Assembly (NCBI GenBank): GCA_045617845.1
Contig: JAZLJL010000054.1
Location: forward strand, 1 to 45,634
Length of the DNA stretch: 45,634 nucleotides
DNA from: UBA1181 sp045617845
Lineage (GTDB): Bacteria > Bacteroidota > Bacteroidia > Bacteroidales > Paludibacteraceae
Direction of reading: 5' to 3'
In this document: positions 23,971-31,753 of the stretch, one piece after another
Numbering within the stretch: the first letter of the stretch is position 1
Layout of the letters: each line of letters starts with the position of its first letter
The notes under the pieces: model-generated
What the model was told of the DNA's origin: nothing
The model's database searches: none
Seen by the model: only the letters and a program-made list of their open reading frames with translations
Position numbers and translations under genes: made by a program

Positions 23971-26427
23971 TCACATAGGATCCACGTCCACATGAATGAA
24001 GACCGACTTATGGGCGGGATGCGCCAACGTCATGTTGGTCAATTCGCGGAGGACAGACTTCGCCTTCTCGACGGAAGCCTTCATCTCCACCTTCAACATA
24101 ATCTTCAAGATGTATAAGTTCTGGATACGGGCCACGACCGGTTTGTCAGGTCCGAACACCCTATCCCCAAAGGATTGCCTCATCAAGGCGGCCAGATAGT
24201 TAGCGGCGCTGTGCACAGAGGCGAAATCCTTACCCTTCAAATAAACATAAACCAACCTAAAATAAGGAGGATATTTGAAAAGAGCGCGGTCATTCATCTG
24301 GACATTGAACATTGAGAGATAGTCATTGTTCCTCACCTGTCGGATTACCGGATGGTCCGGCTCCGAAGTCTGTATGACCACGATACCGCGGTTGTTCTTC
24401 CTACCAGCGCGTCCGCTGACCTGCGCCATCATCTGATAAGCGCGTTCGAAAGCCCGGAAATCAGGATAGTTCAGCAAAGAGTCCGCATCCAAGATGCCGA
24501 CCACACGCACACGTTCGAAATCCAAGCCCTTGGAGATGATCTGCGTTCCCACCAGGATATCGATGTCGCCATTCTCGAAATCATGGATGATTTTCTCGTA
24601 ACTCTTCCGGGATTTGGCCACATCCAGATCCAAGCGTACCACCCGCACGCCAGGAAATAAATCCGCCACCTCCTCCTCTATCTTCTCCGTACCGAAGCCT
24701 CTAGGCTCCAATTCGGGCGTCTCGCAGGCAGGACAAACGGTAGGCACATTCATCGTATAGCCACAATAATGGCAGACCAATTGATGGGTAGACTTGTGAT
24801 ATGTCAGGCTAATGTCACAATTCTGGCAACGGGGCACGCAACCACACGTCCTGCACATGAGGAACGGAGCGAAACCGCGTCGGTTCTGGAACAAGATAAC
24901 CTGTTCCTTCCGAGACAACGCCCTACGTATGTTCTCGATCAGGAGAGGAGTGAAAATGCCATGCACCATCTCCTTCTTCTTTCTCGCCTCCTTGACGTCA
25001 GCCACCAACACATCCGGCAACTCGATACCCTCGTAACGTTGCTTAAGCTCCACAAAACCGAACTTCCCGGAGCGGGCGCACTCATAACTCTCCAGCGAAG
25101 GCGTAGCGGACCCCAGCAAAACCTTTGCGCCAGACATCTTAGCCAAGACAATAGAAGCGTTCCTCGCATGATAACGCGGAGCGGGATCGAACTGCTTATA
25201 AGTCGTCTCGTGTTCCTCATCCACCACCACGAGGCCAAGGTTTTTGAAAGGCAGAAAAATGGATGAACGGACGCCCAAGATCACCTTATAGGACTTGTCA
25301 TCCAACAGGTTATTCCAAATCTCCACACGCTCCGCATCTGAAAACTTCGAATGATAGACACCCAGCTGATTGCCGAACACACGCCTCAACCTATTGGTAA
25401 TCTGCGTAGTCAAGGCGATTTCGGGCAACAGGAAGAGTACCTGTTTTCCCATCTTCAGAGCCTCCTCGATCAGATGAATATAGATTTCAGTCTTACCACT
25501 CGAAGTGACGCCATGGAGCAGGACCACATCCTTGTGGGAGAACGAATCCCTTATCTCACCATAAGCGCATTGCTGCACCTCAGACAACTCATGGTTCCGC
25601 ACCACCTCGTAAGGGGAAACATCCACACGATCCACATCCTTCTTATAGAGTTCCAGCACATGTTTCTCAACCAAGGCGTTCAAGGCAGCCTGTGAGCCGC
25701 CCTTCCCCAAAAGCTCCTTCTTGGAGACCTCACGTCGGTTGTTTGCCTGCATGAAACAAGAGAGCTGCAAATAGACCATCATCAGGTCAATCTGTTTTTT
25801 AGCCTTGCCTAGGTTGTCGAAAAGGGCCGACAAGACGTCCTCCCCCATATATTCGGGGGAGAGTCGCACATACGTTTCCTGTTTAGGTTTATACTTAGAC
25901 TTCAGTTCCTCACTGACGGAGACGGCGCCGATATCCATCATCCGCTTCACCAGCGGAAGGACATTCTTCATCGCCATTAGTTTATTCAACTCGGCTACGG
26001 TATGTTCCTTGGCGGACAAGATATCCAACAGAGACTGTTCACGCTCCTTCAGCGGAGCCTCCGCCTCGAAATCCTCCACCAAGGAGATGACCGTCTCGCT
26101 CTCCAACTTCAAGCCAGAAGGGACAGCCGCCTTAAACACCTCACCCAAAGTGCATTGATAGTACGACGCAATCCATTCCCAGAACTTGATTTGTTGGGGA
26201 CGAACAATCGGTTTAGCGTCAAGGACTCCAATAGCCTCCTTCAGTTCGACATTCTCGGGAGGTGAAAAACGGATGCCGTAGACCAAAGCCGTATAGAACT
26301 TCGAACGGCCGAATGGTACGATGACACGCATGCCCACCTTCACGTCTCCCGCCATTTCGTCCGGCAATATGTAAGTAAACGTGCTTCCCAACGGGAGGGG
26401 CAAGATCGTCTCGATGTAGGTCGTCAT
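23971..26427 (-). CDS. priA: Primosomal protein N' (replication restart helicase PriA)
   Basis: An 818-residue 3'-to-5' helicase that reloads replication forks. Walker A GVTSSGKT at 306-313, DEEH Walker B, and the helicase SATPSLES motif are present. A zinc-binding insert has paired cysteines in MCRTCGCVPRCQNCDISLTY and LVCHYCGYTMNVPTVCPACE. The N-terminal DNA-binding part (residues 1-100) and the C-terminal region fit the family. It starts 13 bp after the WG-repeat gene, so the two genes are likely co-transcribed. Confidence 0.96.
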   Translation of the reverse strand: MTTYIETILPLPLGSTFTYILPDEMAGDVKVGMRVIVPFGRSKFYTALVYGIRFSPPENVELKEAIGVLDAKPIVRPQQIKFWEWIASYYQCTLGEVFKAAVPSGLKLESETVISLVEDFEAEAPLKEREQSLLDILSAKEHTVAELNKLMAMKNVLPLVKRMMDIGAVSVSEELKSKYKPKQETYVRLSPEYMGEDVLSALFDNLGKAKKQIDLMMVYLQLSCFMQANNRREVSKKELLGKGGSQAALNALVEKHVLELYKKDVDRVDVSPYEVVRNHELSEVQQCAYGEIRDSFSHKDVVLLHGVTSSGKTEIYIHLIEEALKMGKQVLFLLPEIALTTQITNRLRRVFGNQLGVYHSKFSDAERVEIWNNLLDDKSYKVILGVRSSIFLPFKNLGLVVVDEEHETTYKQFDPAPRYHARNASIVLAKMSGAKVLLGSATPSLESYECARSGKFGFVELKQRYEGIELPDVLVADVKEARKKKEMVHGIFTPLLIENIRRALSRKEQVILFQNRRGFAPFLMCRTCGCVPRCQNCDISLTYHKSTHQLVCHYCGYTMNVPTVCPACETPELEPRGFGTEKIEEEVADLFPGVRVVRLDLDVAKSRKSYEKIIHDFENGDIDILVGTQIISKGLDFERVRVVGILDADSLLNYPDFRAFERAYQMMAQVSGRAGRKNNRGIVVIQTSEPDHPVIRQVRNNDYLSMFNVQMNDRALFKYPPYFRLVYVYLKGKDFASVHSAANYLAALMRQSFGDRVFGPDKPVVARIQNLYILKIMLKVEMKASVEKAKSVLRELTNMTLAHPAHKSVFIHVDVDPM

Positions 26428-26439
26428 CCGTACAAGCTA

Positions 26440-28374
26440 TTATTCAGTGTATTTACGCAAAGAATCCAACGTTATCCATTTCACCATTTCAGGATTACCC
26501 GAGACAGGGAGCAAGGAGGTACCGCTTCCATTGATGAAGCCCTTCTTGGAACGCACACGTACGATAGCGGTGCCCTCTTCGCTGATTTCAACTCCATCAT
26601 AAATGCAAGGCACTACGATTTCACCCTTTTCGTTGATTAAGCCCCACTTACCGACAATCTTCACTGGCGCCACACCATTGATAAAGTTCGCACCAAAATC
26701 GTCGAAGATATAAGGCGTAACATTCTCCTTCGCATCCTCAGACTCCAAGACAAGAGCCTTCAATCCGTTCTTCTCTTTCGTGACGACAGGAGTTTCCACG
26801 GAAATCTGTTTGATACGTTTACGGAAATCAGACGCTTGGTTATCCAATTTCTTTCCGGTCTTATCAACATAAAAAATCTCACCATTCTGTCTCACGCGGG
26901 ACAACCCTTTTCGGAAGGCAGAAGCTTCATCGTATTGCAGTTTAATCACCTCCTTACCCTTCATATCGATGAAACCGTACAATCCATTCTTTGCGACAGG
27001 GATAAGGTCGCCCGCCTCAGACCAACGGTAAGACCAACGTTCCTTAAAGTCGGAGAATGTATAATCATATTTCAAGGAAGAGAACTCCTTCAACGACTCG
27101 TTCACGAAGCCCCACTTGCCCTTCTTTTGGACTGGGCAGACACCGTTGACGAAAGTGAGTGCGTCGTCATACTCGGGAGAGGCGATCACCTTACCCGTCT
27201 TATCAATGAAATTCCATACCATCTTATCCTTCTTCTTCATCTCCACCGCCGTGGCGACCTCAGAGTTGAAAGGACGCACCTCGTCGAACTGGCAAGGAAT
27301 GACCAATTTACCGGAAGCATCCACGAAGCCCTTCTTGCCATCCTTCTCCACTGTGATGAAAACCCTTCCCTCTTTGCCTATGGATTGGTATTCGCAAGGG
27401 ATAATTTCCTTCCCTTCCACATCATAGGCGCCATAACCGGCTTCACCTTTGATGACGAAGTAAGAGACGGGACCTCTAAATGGACCAGAAATTTGGTCGA
27501 ACGAACAAGGGACAACCTCTTTGCCATTGATGGAGACAACACCATACTTCTTTTGGTTACCCATCTTCTTCATGACGATGGAATAGCCATCCACAAACGG
27601 CCATGCGTCGTCATATGGAGTCTCCGCCAAAGCGTATTCCTTCATAAAAACAAAATTTTTGGAAGCGCTCAACGAAAGCTTCAGTGTTGACTTATCGTCC
27701 ACGACAGAAAAGACACCTGTCTTGACGGTGTCGATGACAGCACCCATACGGTCTATAAGGACCGAAACGCCATTCTTGGAAACAACGCAACGGCCATCTT
27801 CCGTAAACATAGGGTCCGAACTTTTATCAAACTGGCACGGGATGCTCAAAATACCGAACTTGTCGACGAAGCCTATCGAATCGTTATCTCCGACGACCGC
27901 CGCAAATCCGTTCGAAAACGGGGCGACACACTTATAGCCGGGAGCTATGGCCATATTTCCCTTGGTATCAATGAAACCCCACACACCATCAATCTTCGCA
28001 GGGGACAAATCCTCGGAGAATTCACCGAGCTCGTCATATTTACAAGGGACGAACTCCTCCAACCTCGTGTTCAGATAGCCATACTTCCCATTTTTCTTCA
28101 CCGTCATGACACCATCCCGGAAAACATATGTATTAATTTCGTTCTCCCTATCATAAGTAGGAGGGAGTAGCTGCTCTCCGTTATAATCGACGAACCCGAT
28201 TTTACCACTGACGACAACGGGAAGGACACCCTCATGGGGTACACCCACCTCAGGATAGCGCAACGTGGCGATACGCATACCCAACGAAACATCAACACCA
28301 TTAAAATCGCTGGATGCAAAGGCAGCCGATGCGCCCAAGAGGGACAAAACGCCAAGGAATAAATTCTTTTTCAT
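26440..28374 (-). CDS. Secreted WG-repeat protein
   Basis: A 644-residue protein. ATG 28374 was chosen (MKKNLFLGVLSLLGASAAFA), an obvious signal peptide. The rest is built of about a dozen WG repeats of roughly 40-50 residues, each with a G-[KYV]-[WYF]-G[FYL]-[IV] core followed by an [IV]-[IV]-P-x-x-[YF]-[DE] type segment, for example DGVWGFIDTKGNMAIAPGY and GKWGLINEKGEIVVPCIYD. The family is common in Bacteroidetes with no settled function; a beta-rich surface or periplasmic scaffold is likely. It begins a run with priA, an odd pairing. Confidence 0.88.
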   Translation of the reverse strand: MKKNLFLGVLSLLGASAAFASSDFNGVDVSLGMRIATLRYPEVGVPHEGVLPVVVSGKIGFVDYNGEQLLPPTYDRENEINTYVFRDGVMTVKKNGKYGYLNTRLEEFVPCKYDELGEFSEDLSPAKIDGVWGFIDTKGNMAIAPGYKCVAPFSNGFAAVVGDNDSIGFVDKFGILSIPCQFDKSSDPMFTEDGRCVVSKNGVSVLIDRMGAVIDTVKTGVFSVVDDKSTLKLSLSASKNFVFMKEYALAETPYDDAWPFVDGYSIVMKKMGNQKKYGVVSINGKEVVPCSFDQISGPFRGPVSYFVIKGEAGYGAYDVEGKEIIPCEYQSIGKEGRVFITVEKDGKKGFVDASGKLVIPCQFDEVRPFNSEVATAVEMKKKDKMVWNFIDKTGKVIASPEYDDALTFVNGVCPVQKKGKWGFVNESLKEFSSLKYDYTFSDFKERWSYRWSEAGDLIPVAKNGLYGFIDMKGKEVIKLQYDEASAFRKGLSRVRQNGEIFYVDKTGKKLDNQASDFRKRIKQISVETPVVTKEKNGLKALVLESEDAKENVTPYIFDDFGANFINGVAPVKIVGKWGLINEKGEIVVPCIYDGVEISEEGTAIVRVRSKKGFINGSGTSLLPVSGNPEMVKWITLDSLRKYTE

Positions 28375-28714
28375 GATACACATTCAAATTAATAGAACCG
28401 TCCATCAACCATAAGAGGGACACATATTCCCAATACGGACGAACGTTTCCGGGTAATTGATAATAAAGGGGAGGCCGACATATATGAAGCACCCCATCCG
28501 AAACACAAAAATAGTCATTTATACGGAATTGTAAAGAAAAATCGGACGATGAATTAATGTGAGGAAGCGGGTCCACCCGACACAACAAAACGCACCACAC
28601 AACGCATTATTCATAAAAAAAAGCTAAATTCGCACATTTATCACAAATAAGAGAGTATAAATACAACACATCTAAAAAAGCGAAGAATTAATCATTAAAA
28701 TCAAATAGAAAATT
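28375..28714. other. Divergent intergenic region
   Basis: Separates the divergent WG-repeat and lipoprotein genes. The minus strand reads TATTTTTG at 28513-28506, a -7 candidate for the WG gene; the plus strand has TAAATTCG at 28625-28632, a weak -7 candidate for the lipoprotein. Neither has a clear -33. No RNA gene is seen. Confidence 0.45.
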
Positions 28715-29470
28715 ATGGCAAAAAGGTACACATGGTTAGTATGTCTAACGACATTATTAGTTTTATTCAGTTCATGTTCCAATATCGGAGACAAATTTAT
28801 TACTGGGATAGTGGACGAGACGAACAAAAACGCCCCGTTCGCATTAAACGAAATGCTAGTATGCGACAGTCTCACATTTGACGGGAAGCACATCACATAC
28901 AACATCTCCATTGTAGATGAGTATACGGAACTTTTGGGGAAAAGCATAAAAGAGCAAGACCCTGAATTACTGAAATTCCAAATCAGGAACACACTAGAAG
29001 GGAATCCGCAAACGAAACTCCTTGTCGAGGGCATGAAACATACTGATTACACGCTCAACTACACCTATTGGTCCAAGGGAGAGACCATCGTGGAAATATC
29101 TTTAACCGCTGACGAACTAAGCAAAGAGATCACAGAGGAAGAGATCACGAAGATGACACAACTGAGCATGAAAGGGGAGATAGACGCATTAAAGAAGCAA
29201 CTTCCATATAAGGTGGACGAGTTCACGAGCGCAGAAGACGTGGAACTTAATCTTAAAGAGAAAAAACTCTCCTACATTTATTCATTGGTTGGAGTAGAGG
29301 AAGAAATAACCGACGACATAATAAGCGAAATCAAAAGGAACGTCACCATAAGCGTTTCTAACGGAAGCATGCAATTATACTCGACCAACAACATAACACT
29401 CGAATACATATACAAAGACACGACAGGTAACAAACTGTTTAGCTTCGTCATAACGCCAGACGAGTATTAA
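28715..29470 (+). CDS. Lipoprotein with an apparent internal tandem duplication
   Basis: A 251-residue lipoprotein: signal MAKRYTWLVCLTTLLVLFSSC with lipobox FSSC. The mature part seems to hold two copies of one ~90-residue alpha/beta unit (residues about 50-140 and 160-251). The copies share a strand near the start (HITYNISIVDEY against KLSYIYSLVGVEE), a middle helix (DPELLKFQIRNTL against TDDIISEIKRNVT), a strand pair (TDYTLNYTYW against NNITLEYIYK) and a closing segment (EISLTADEL against SFVITPDEY). I recognise no family. It is a single-gene unit with a terminator at 29523. Confidence 0.75.
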   Translation: MAKRYTWLVCLTTLLVLFSSCSNIGDKFITGIVDETNKNAPFALNEMLVCDSLTFDGKHITYNISIVDEYTELLGKSIKEQDPELLKFQIRNTLEGNPQTKLLVEGMKHTDYTLNYTYWSKGETIVEISLTADELSKEITEEEITKMTQLSMKGEIDALKKQLPYKVDEFTSAEDVELNLKEKKLSYIYSLVGVEEEITDDIISEIKRNVTISVSNGSMQLYSTNNITLEYIYKDTTGNKLFSFVITPDEY

Positions 29471-29522
29471 GGCCGAGGCACGATGACCTACCTACAGTCA
29501 AAGAGGGGATGGTCAAAAGGAG

Positions 29523-29560
29523 AAACGGGAGGCGTCAAAAATGACGTCCCCCGTTTTTAG
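29523..29560 (+). terminator. Terminator of the duplicated-domain lipoprotein
   Basis: AAACGGGAGGCGTCA pairs with TGACGTCCCCCGTTT except for two internal mismatches, loop AAAA, then T-run; it can also serve the minus-strand gene ending at 29579. Confidence 0.75.
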
Positions 29561-29578
29561 TGTCATAATGTCCAGGCA

Positions 29579-30484
29579 TCACTTACGTTTTTTAGCGACA
29601 CCATATGACAAGATAATCTCGTGAGTATTAGAAGGCAACATATTGTCAGCGCCCAAGCCGAGATCAAACGAGTAACCGAATCTTAGCTTCTTCCATTCCA
29701 AGCCCAAAGTAAAGACCATCATCGAAGGATTCATCTTACTATGGAAATCGGGGCGCCAAGACAAGCCACCCCAATACATACGTTTGAAGAACGCCAAGGA
29801 ACCGATTTCGAACACATTAGTCTTGTCGTGATGGAAATAGTTCACGACAGGTTCCAAAATCCATTGGTCGGACAAGTGGAAATCGCCGATTCCATAGATA
29901 TAGAGGTGCCTACCGCTCTTGAAGGTAGTAGATTCCTTATTGGTCAAGTGCGTCATGGAAACGCCGGCAGTCCAAACCGGGTTGGAGAGTTCGAAACCGA
30001 GGTCGAAGTCCGGAGAGACACGCACATCCTTCTCGTAAGGATACGTATCGTTACCATATTCATTGATGTCCAACATAGTATTAGCGGTATAATCGAAACC
30101 ACCGATTTGGATACCTGCACCCAGACCCATGGCGAGGACATAACGTTCGCTGAGGTCTATCTGGTAGGAATAAGCCACTTTCATGTTGGTGGAATTATGT
30201 CCGATACCCACATGGTCATAAGACATAGTGAAACCGAGACCTGAGCGGATTTTCTCCACATAGTTAGTCACATTCAGGACCGTGGTCTTAGGTCCGTTCT
30301 CGATTCCCGCCCATTGGATACGGCCATGGAGGAAAATATCGATATCATTCGTGTTACCTGTCGCCGCAGGATTTTTGTTCACACGGGAAAACACCTCCTG
30401 AGACAACATCAAATCTTGTTGGGCATACGAAGTGAGCGCCAACAACGCAGCGCAGAGCGCCAATATATATTTTTTACTTTTCAT
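29579..30484 (-). CDS. PorP/SprF-family type IX secretion system outer-membrane protein
   Basis: A 301-residue barrel. ATG 30484 was chosen (MKSKKYILALCAALLALTSY, then AQQDLMLSQ); the preceding in-frame codons run into the upstream gene and give a poor signal peptide. It has the PorP/SprF start DLMLSQEVFSRVNKNPAATG, where the NPA-type turn is diagnostic, and repeated amphipathic strands with Gly-rich turns up to the end. PorP/SprF-family proteins are paired with specific type IX substrates. It overlaps the OmpA-family gene by 11 bp and is the last gene of the operon. Confidence 0.9.
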   Translation of the reverse strand: MKSKKYILALCAALLALTSYAQQDLMLSQEVFSRVNKNPAATGNTNDIDIFLHGRIQWAGIENGPKTTVLNVTNYVEKIRSGLGFTMSYDHVGIGHNSTNMKVAYSYQIDLSERYVLAMGLGAGIQIGGFDYTANTMLDINEYGNDTYPYEKDVRVSPDFDLGFELSNPVWTAGVSMTHLTNKESTTFKSGRHLYIYGIGDFHLSDQWILEPVVNYFHHDKTNVFEIGSLAFFKRMYWGGLSWRPDFHSKMNPSMMVFTLGLEWKKLRFGYSFDLGLGADNMLPSNTHEIILSYGVAKKRK

Positions 30485-31745
30485 CTTTAGTATCATTATT
30501 CTCAAGTTTGACAATTTCCACACGGCGGTTCTTTTGGTGGTCAGCCTCCGATTGGGCGTTCAGGACAGCAGGATTGGACTTTCCGACGCCCTCAATGCGC
30601 ATTCGTTTGGCGCTGACGCCCATCTTAACCAATCTGTTGTATACCGCACGGGCGCGGTTCTTGGAGAGCGGCAAGTTGTAGTTCACCGTTCCACGTTCAT
30701 CCGTATAACCCGTTATCTTGAAGACGGAAGTGGAATCCTCATTGATGAAGTCTAGGATATACTTGAACTCGGCATCATACGACTCGATCATAAAAGCCTT
30801 GTCGTACTCGAAATAGAAGACGCAAGTGCGGAAATCCGGGCGAGCCACCTTCAACGGAGTCGTGTCCACAGGCGTGGTATCCACCATTTGAGGTTCTGGA
30901 ATGAAGACGGCAGGGCGGTAGATATCGTCACCGCCGCCACGATTGGAAATCAGGAAAGTGATTCCCTCAGCCACAACAAAATTCTTATCGTCCGAGCCAC
31001 TATTGAACTCGGCGGCGACCATTTGGGGAACCGGACTACCGTTAAACAACATCTTGTAAAGATTAGAACCGCCAAGCGTGTCGGAGCGGTCGGACGTGAA
31101 GTAGAACATCGAATCACCCACCACGGACGGGAAATCCTCTTCTCTGTCGGAGTTCACCTCCGTCATGTTTTTCGGGGCGGACCAAATATTGTTTCCCTTA
31201 CGGTCGACATACCAAATATCGGAGCCACCCTTCCCGCCATCGAGTTGGGCAGAGAAATAGAGGCGTTGCCCATTATTTCCGAACGTCGGGTTAAACATGC
31301 CAGCCACAGGAGCCTTCTTGTAGGTCCAGCGGCGGGAGATGAAGGTGGTTCCCTCCTCCTGTTCGCGGGTGGACATGAACCCTTCGATCTTCAGTTTCTC
31401 CGGGTTTCCCCAAACGTTGTTCCTATAAGTCGCGCCATAGAGCACGCCTTTCGAGGAGAACACCAACATATCGTCACATTGGGCGAATTGGCCCTCTATA
31501 CCAAGGAGCGACAAGTCCTGCTGCTCCCGAATGGAATCGATATCAAGGCTATCGTTGAGAGAAGCCACATAGACCTTTCCCCCACGGGAAAAGGCCAATT
31601 GGTTTTTGAGGAGGGAAAGGCCTCCTTCGTTCTCTTCGTTATTAATTTGGGATGGTTCCACCGTGTAACCATCCATGAAATTACGTTCGACAGCATAAAT
31701 TCCCCACGAGGATATGCTAAAAAGAATTATAAAGAAAAGTCTCAT
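30474..31745 (-). CDS. OmpA-family protein with WD40-like (PD40) region
   Basis: A 423-residue protein with signal peptide MRLFFIILFSISSWGIYA. The N-terminal two thirds carry TolB-like/PD40 beta-propeller segments (FNPTFGNNGQRLYFSAQLDG, FPSVVGDSMFYFTSDRS). The C-terminal domain, about 305-415, is OmpA/peptidoglycan-binding: FEYDKAFMIES, ITGYTDERGTVNYNLPLSKNR, then MGVSAKRMRIEGVGKSNP and NRRVEIVKL. This is the arrangement of PorE/OmpA proteins linking the T9SS to peptidoglycan. It lies between the substrate and the PorP gene, 8 bp and an 11-bp overlap away, so the three are one operon. Confidence 0.9.
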   Translation of the reverse strand: MRLFFIILFSISSWGIYAVERNFMDGYTVEPSQINNEENEGGLSLLKNQLAFSRGGKVYVASLNDSLDIDSIREQQDLSLLGIEGQFAQCDDMLVFSSKGVLYGATYRNNVWGNPEKLKIEGFMSTREQEEGTTFISRRWTYKKAPVAGMFNPTFGNNGQRLYFSAQLDGGKGGSDIWYVDRKGNNIWSAPKNMTEVNSDREEDFPSVVGDSMFYFTSDRSDTLGGSNLYKMLFNGSPVPQMVAAEFNSGSDDKNFVVAEGITFLISNRGGGDDIYRPAVFIPEPQMVDTTPVDTTPLKVARPDFRTCVFYFEYDKAFMIESYDAEFKYILDFINEDSTSVFKITGYTDERGTVNYNLPLSKNRARAVYNRLVKMGVSAKRMRIEGVGKSNPAVLNAQSEADHQKNRRVEIVKLENNDTKDEK

Positions 31746-31753
31746 ATCCTTAC

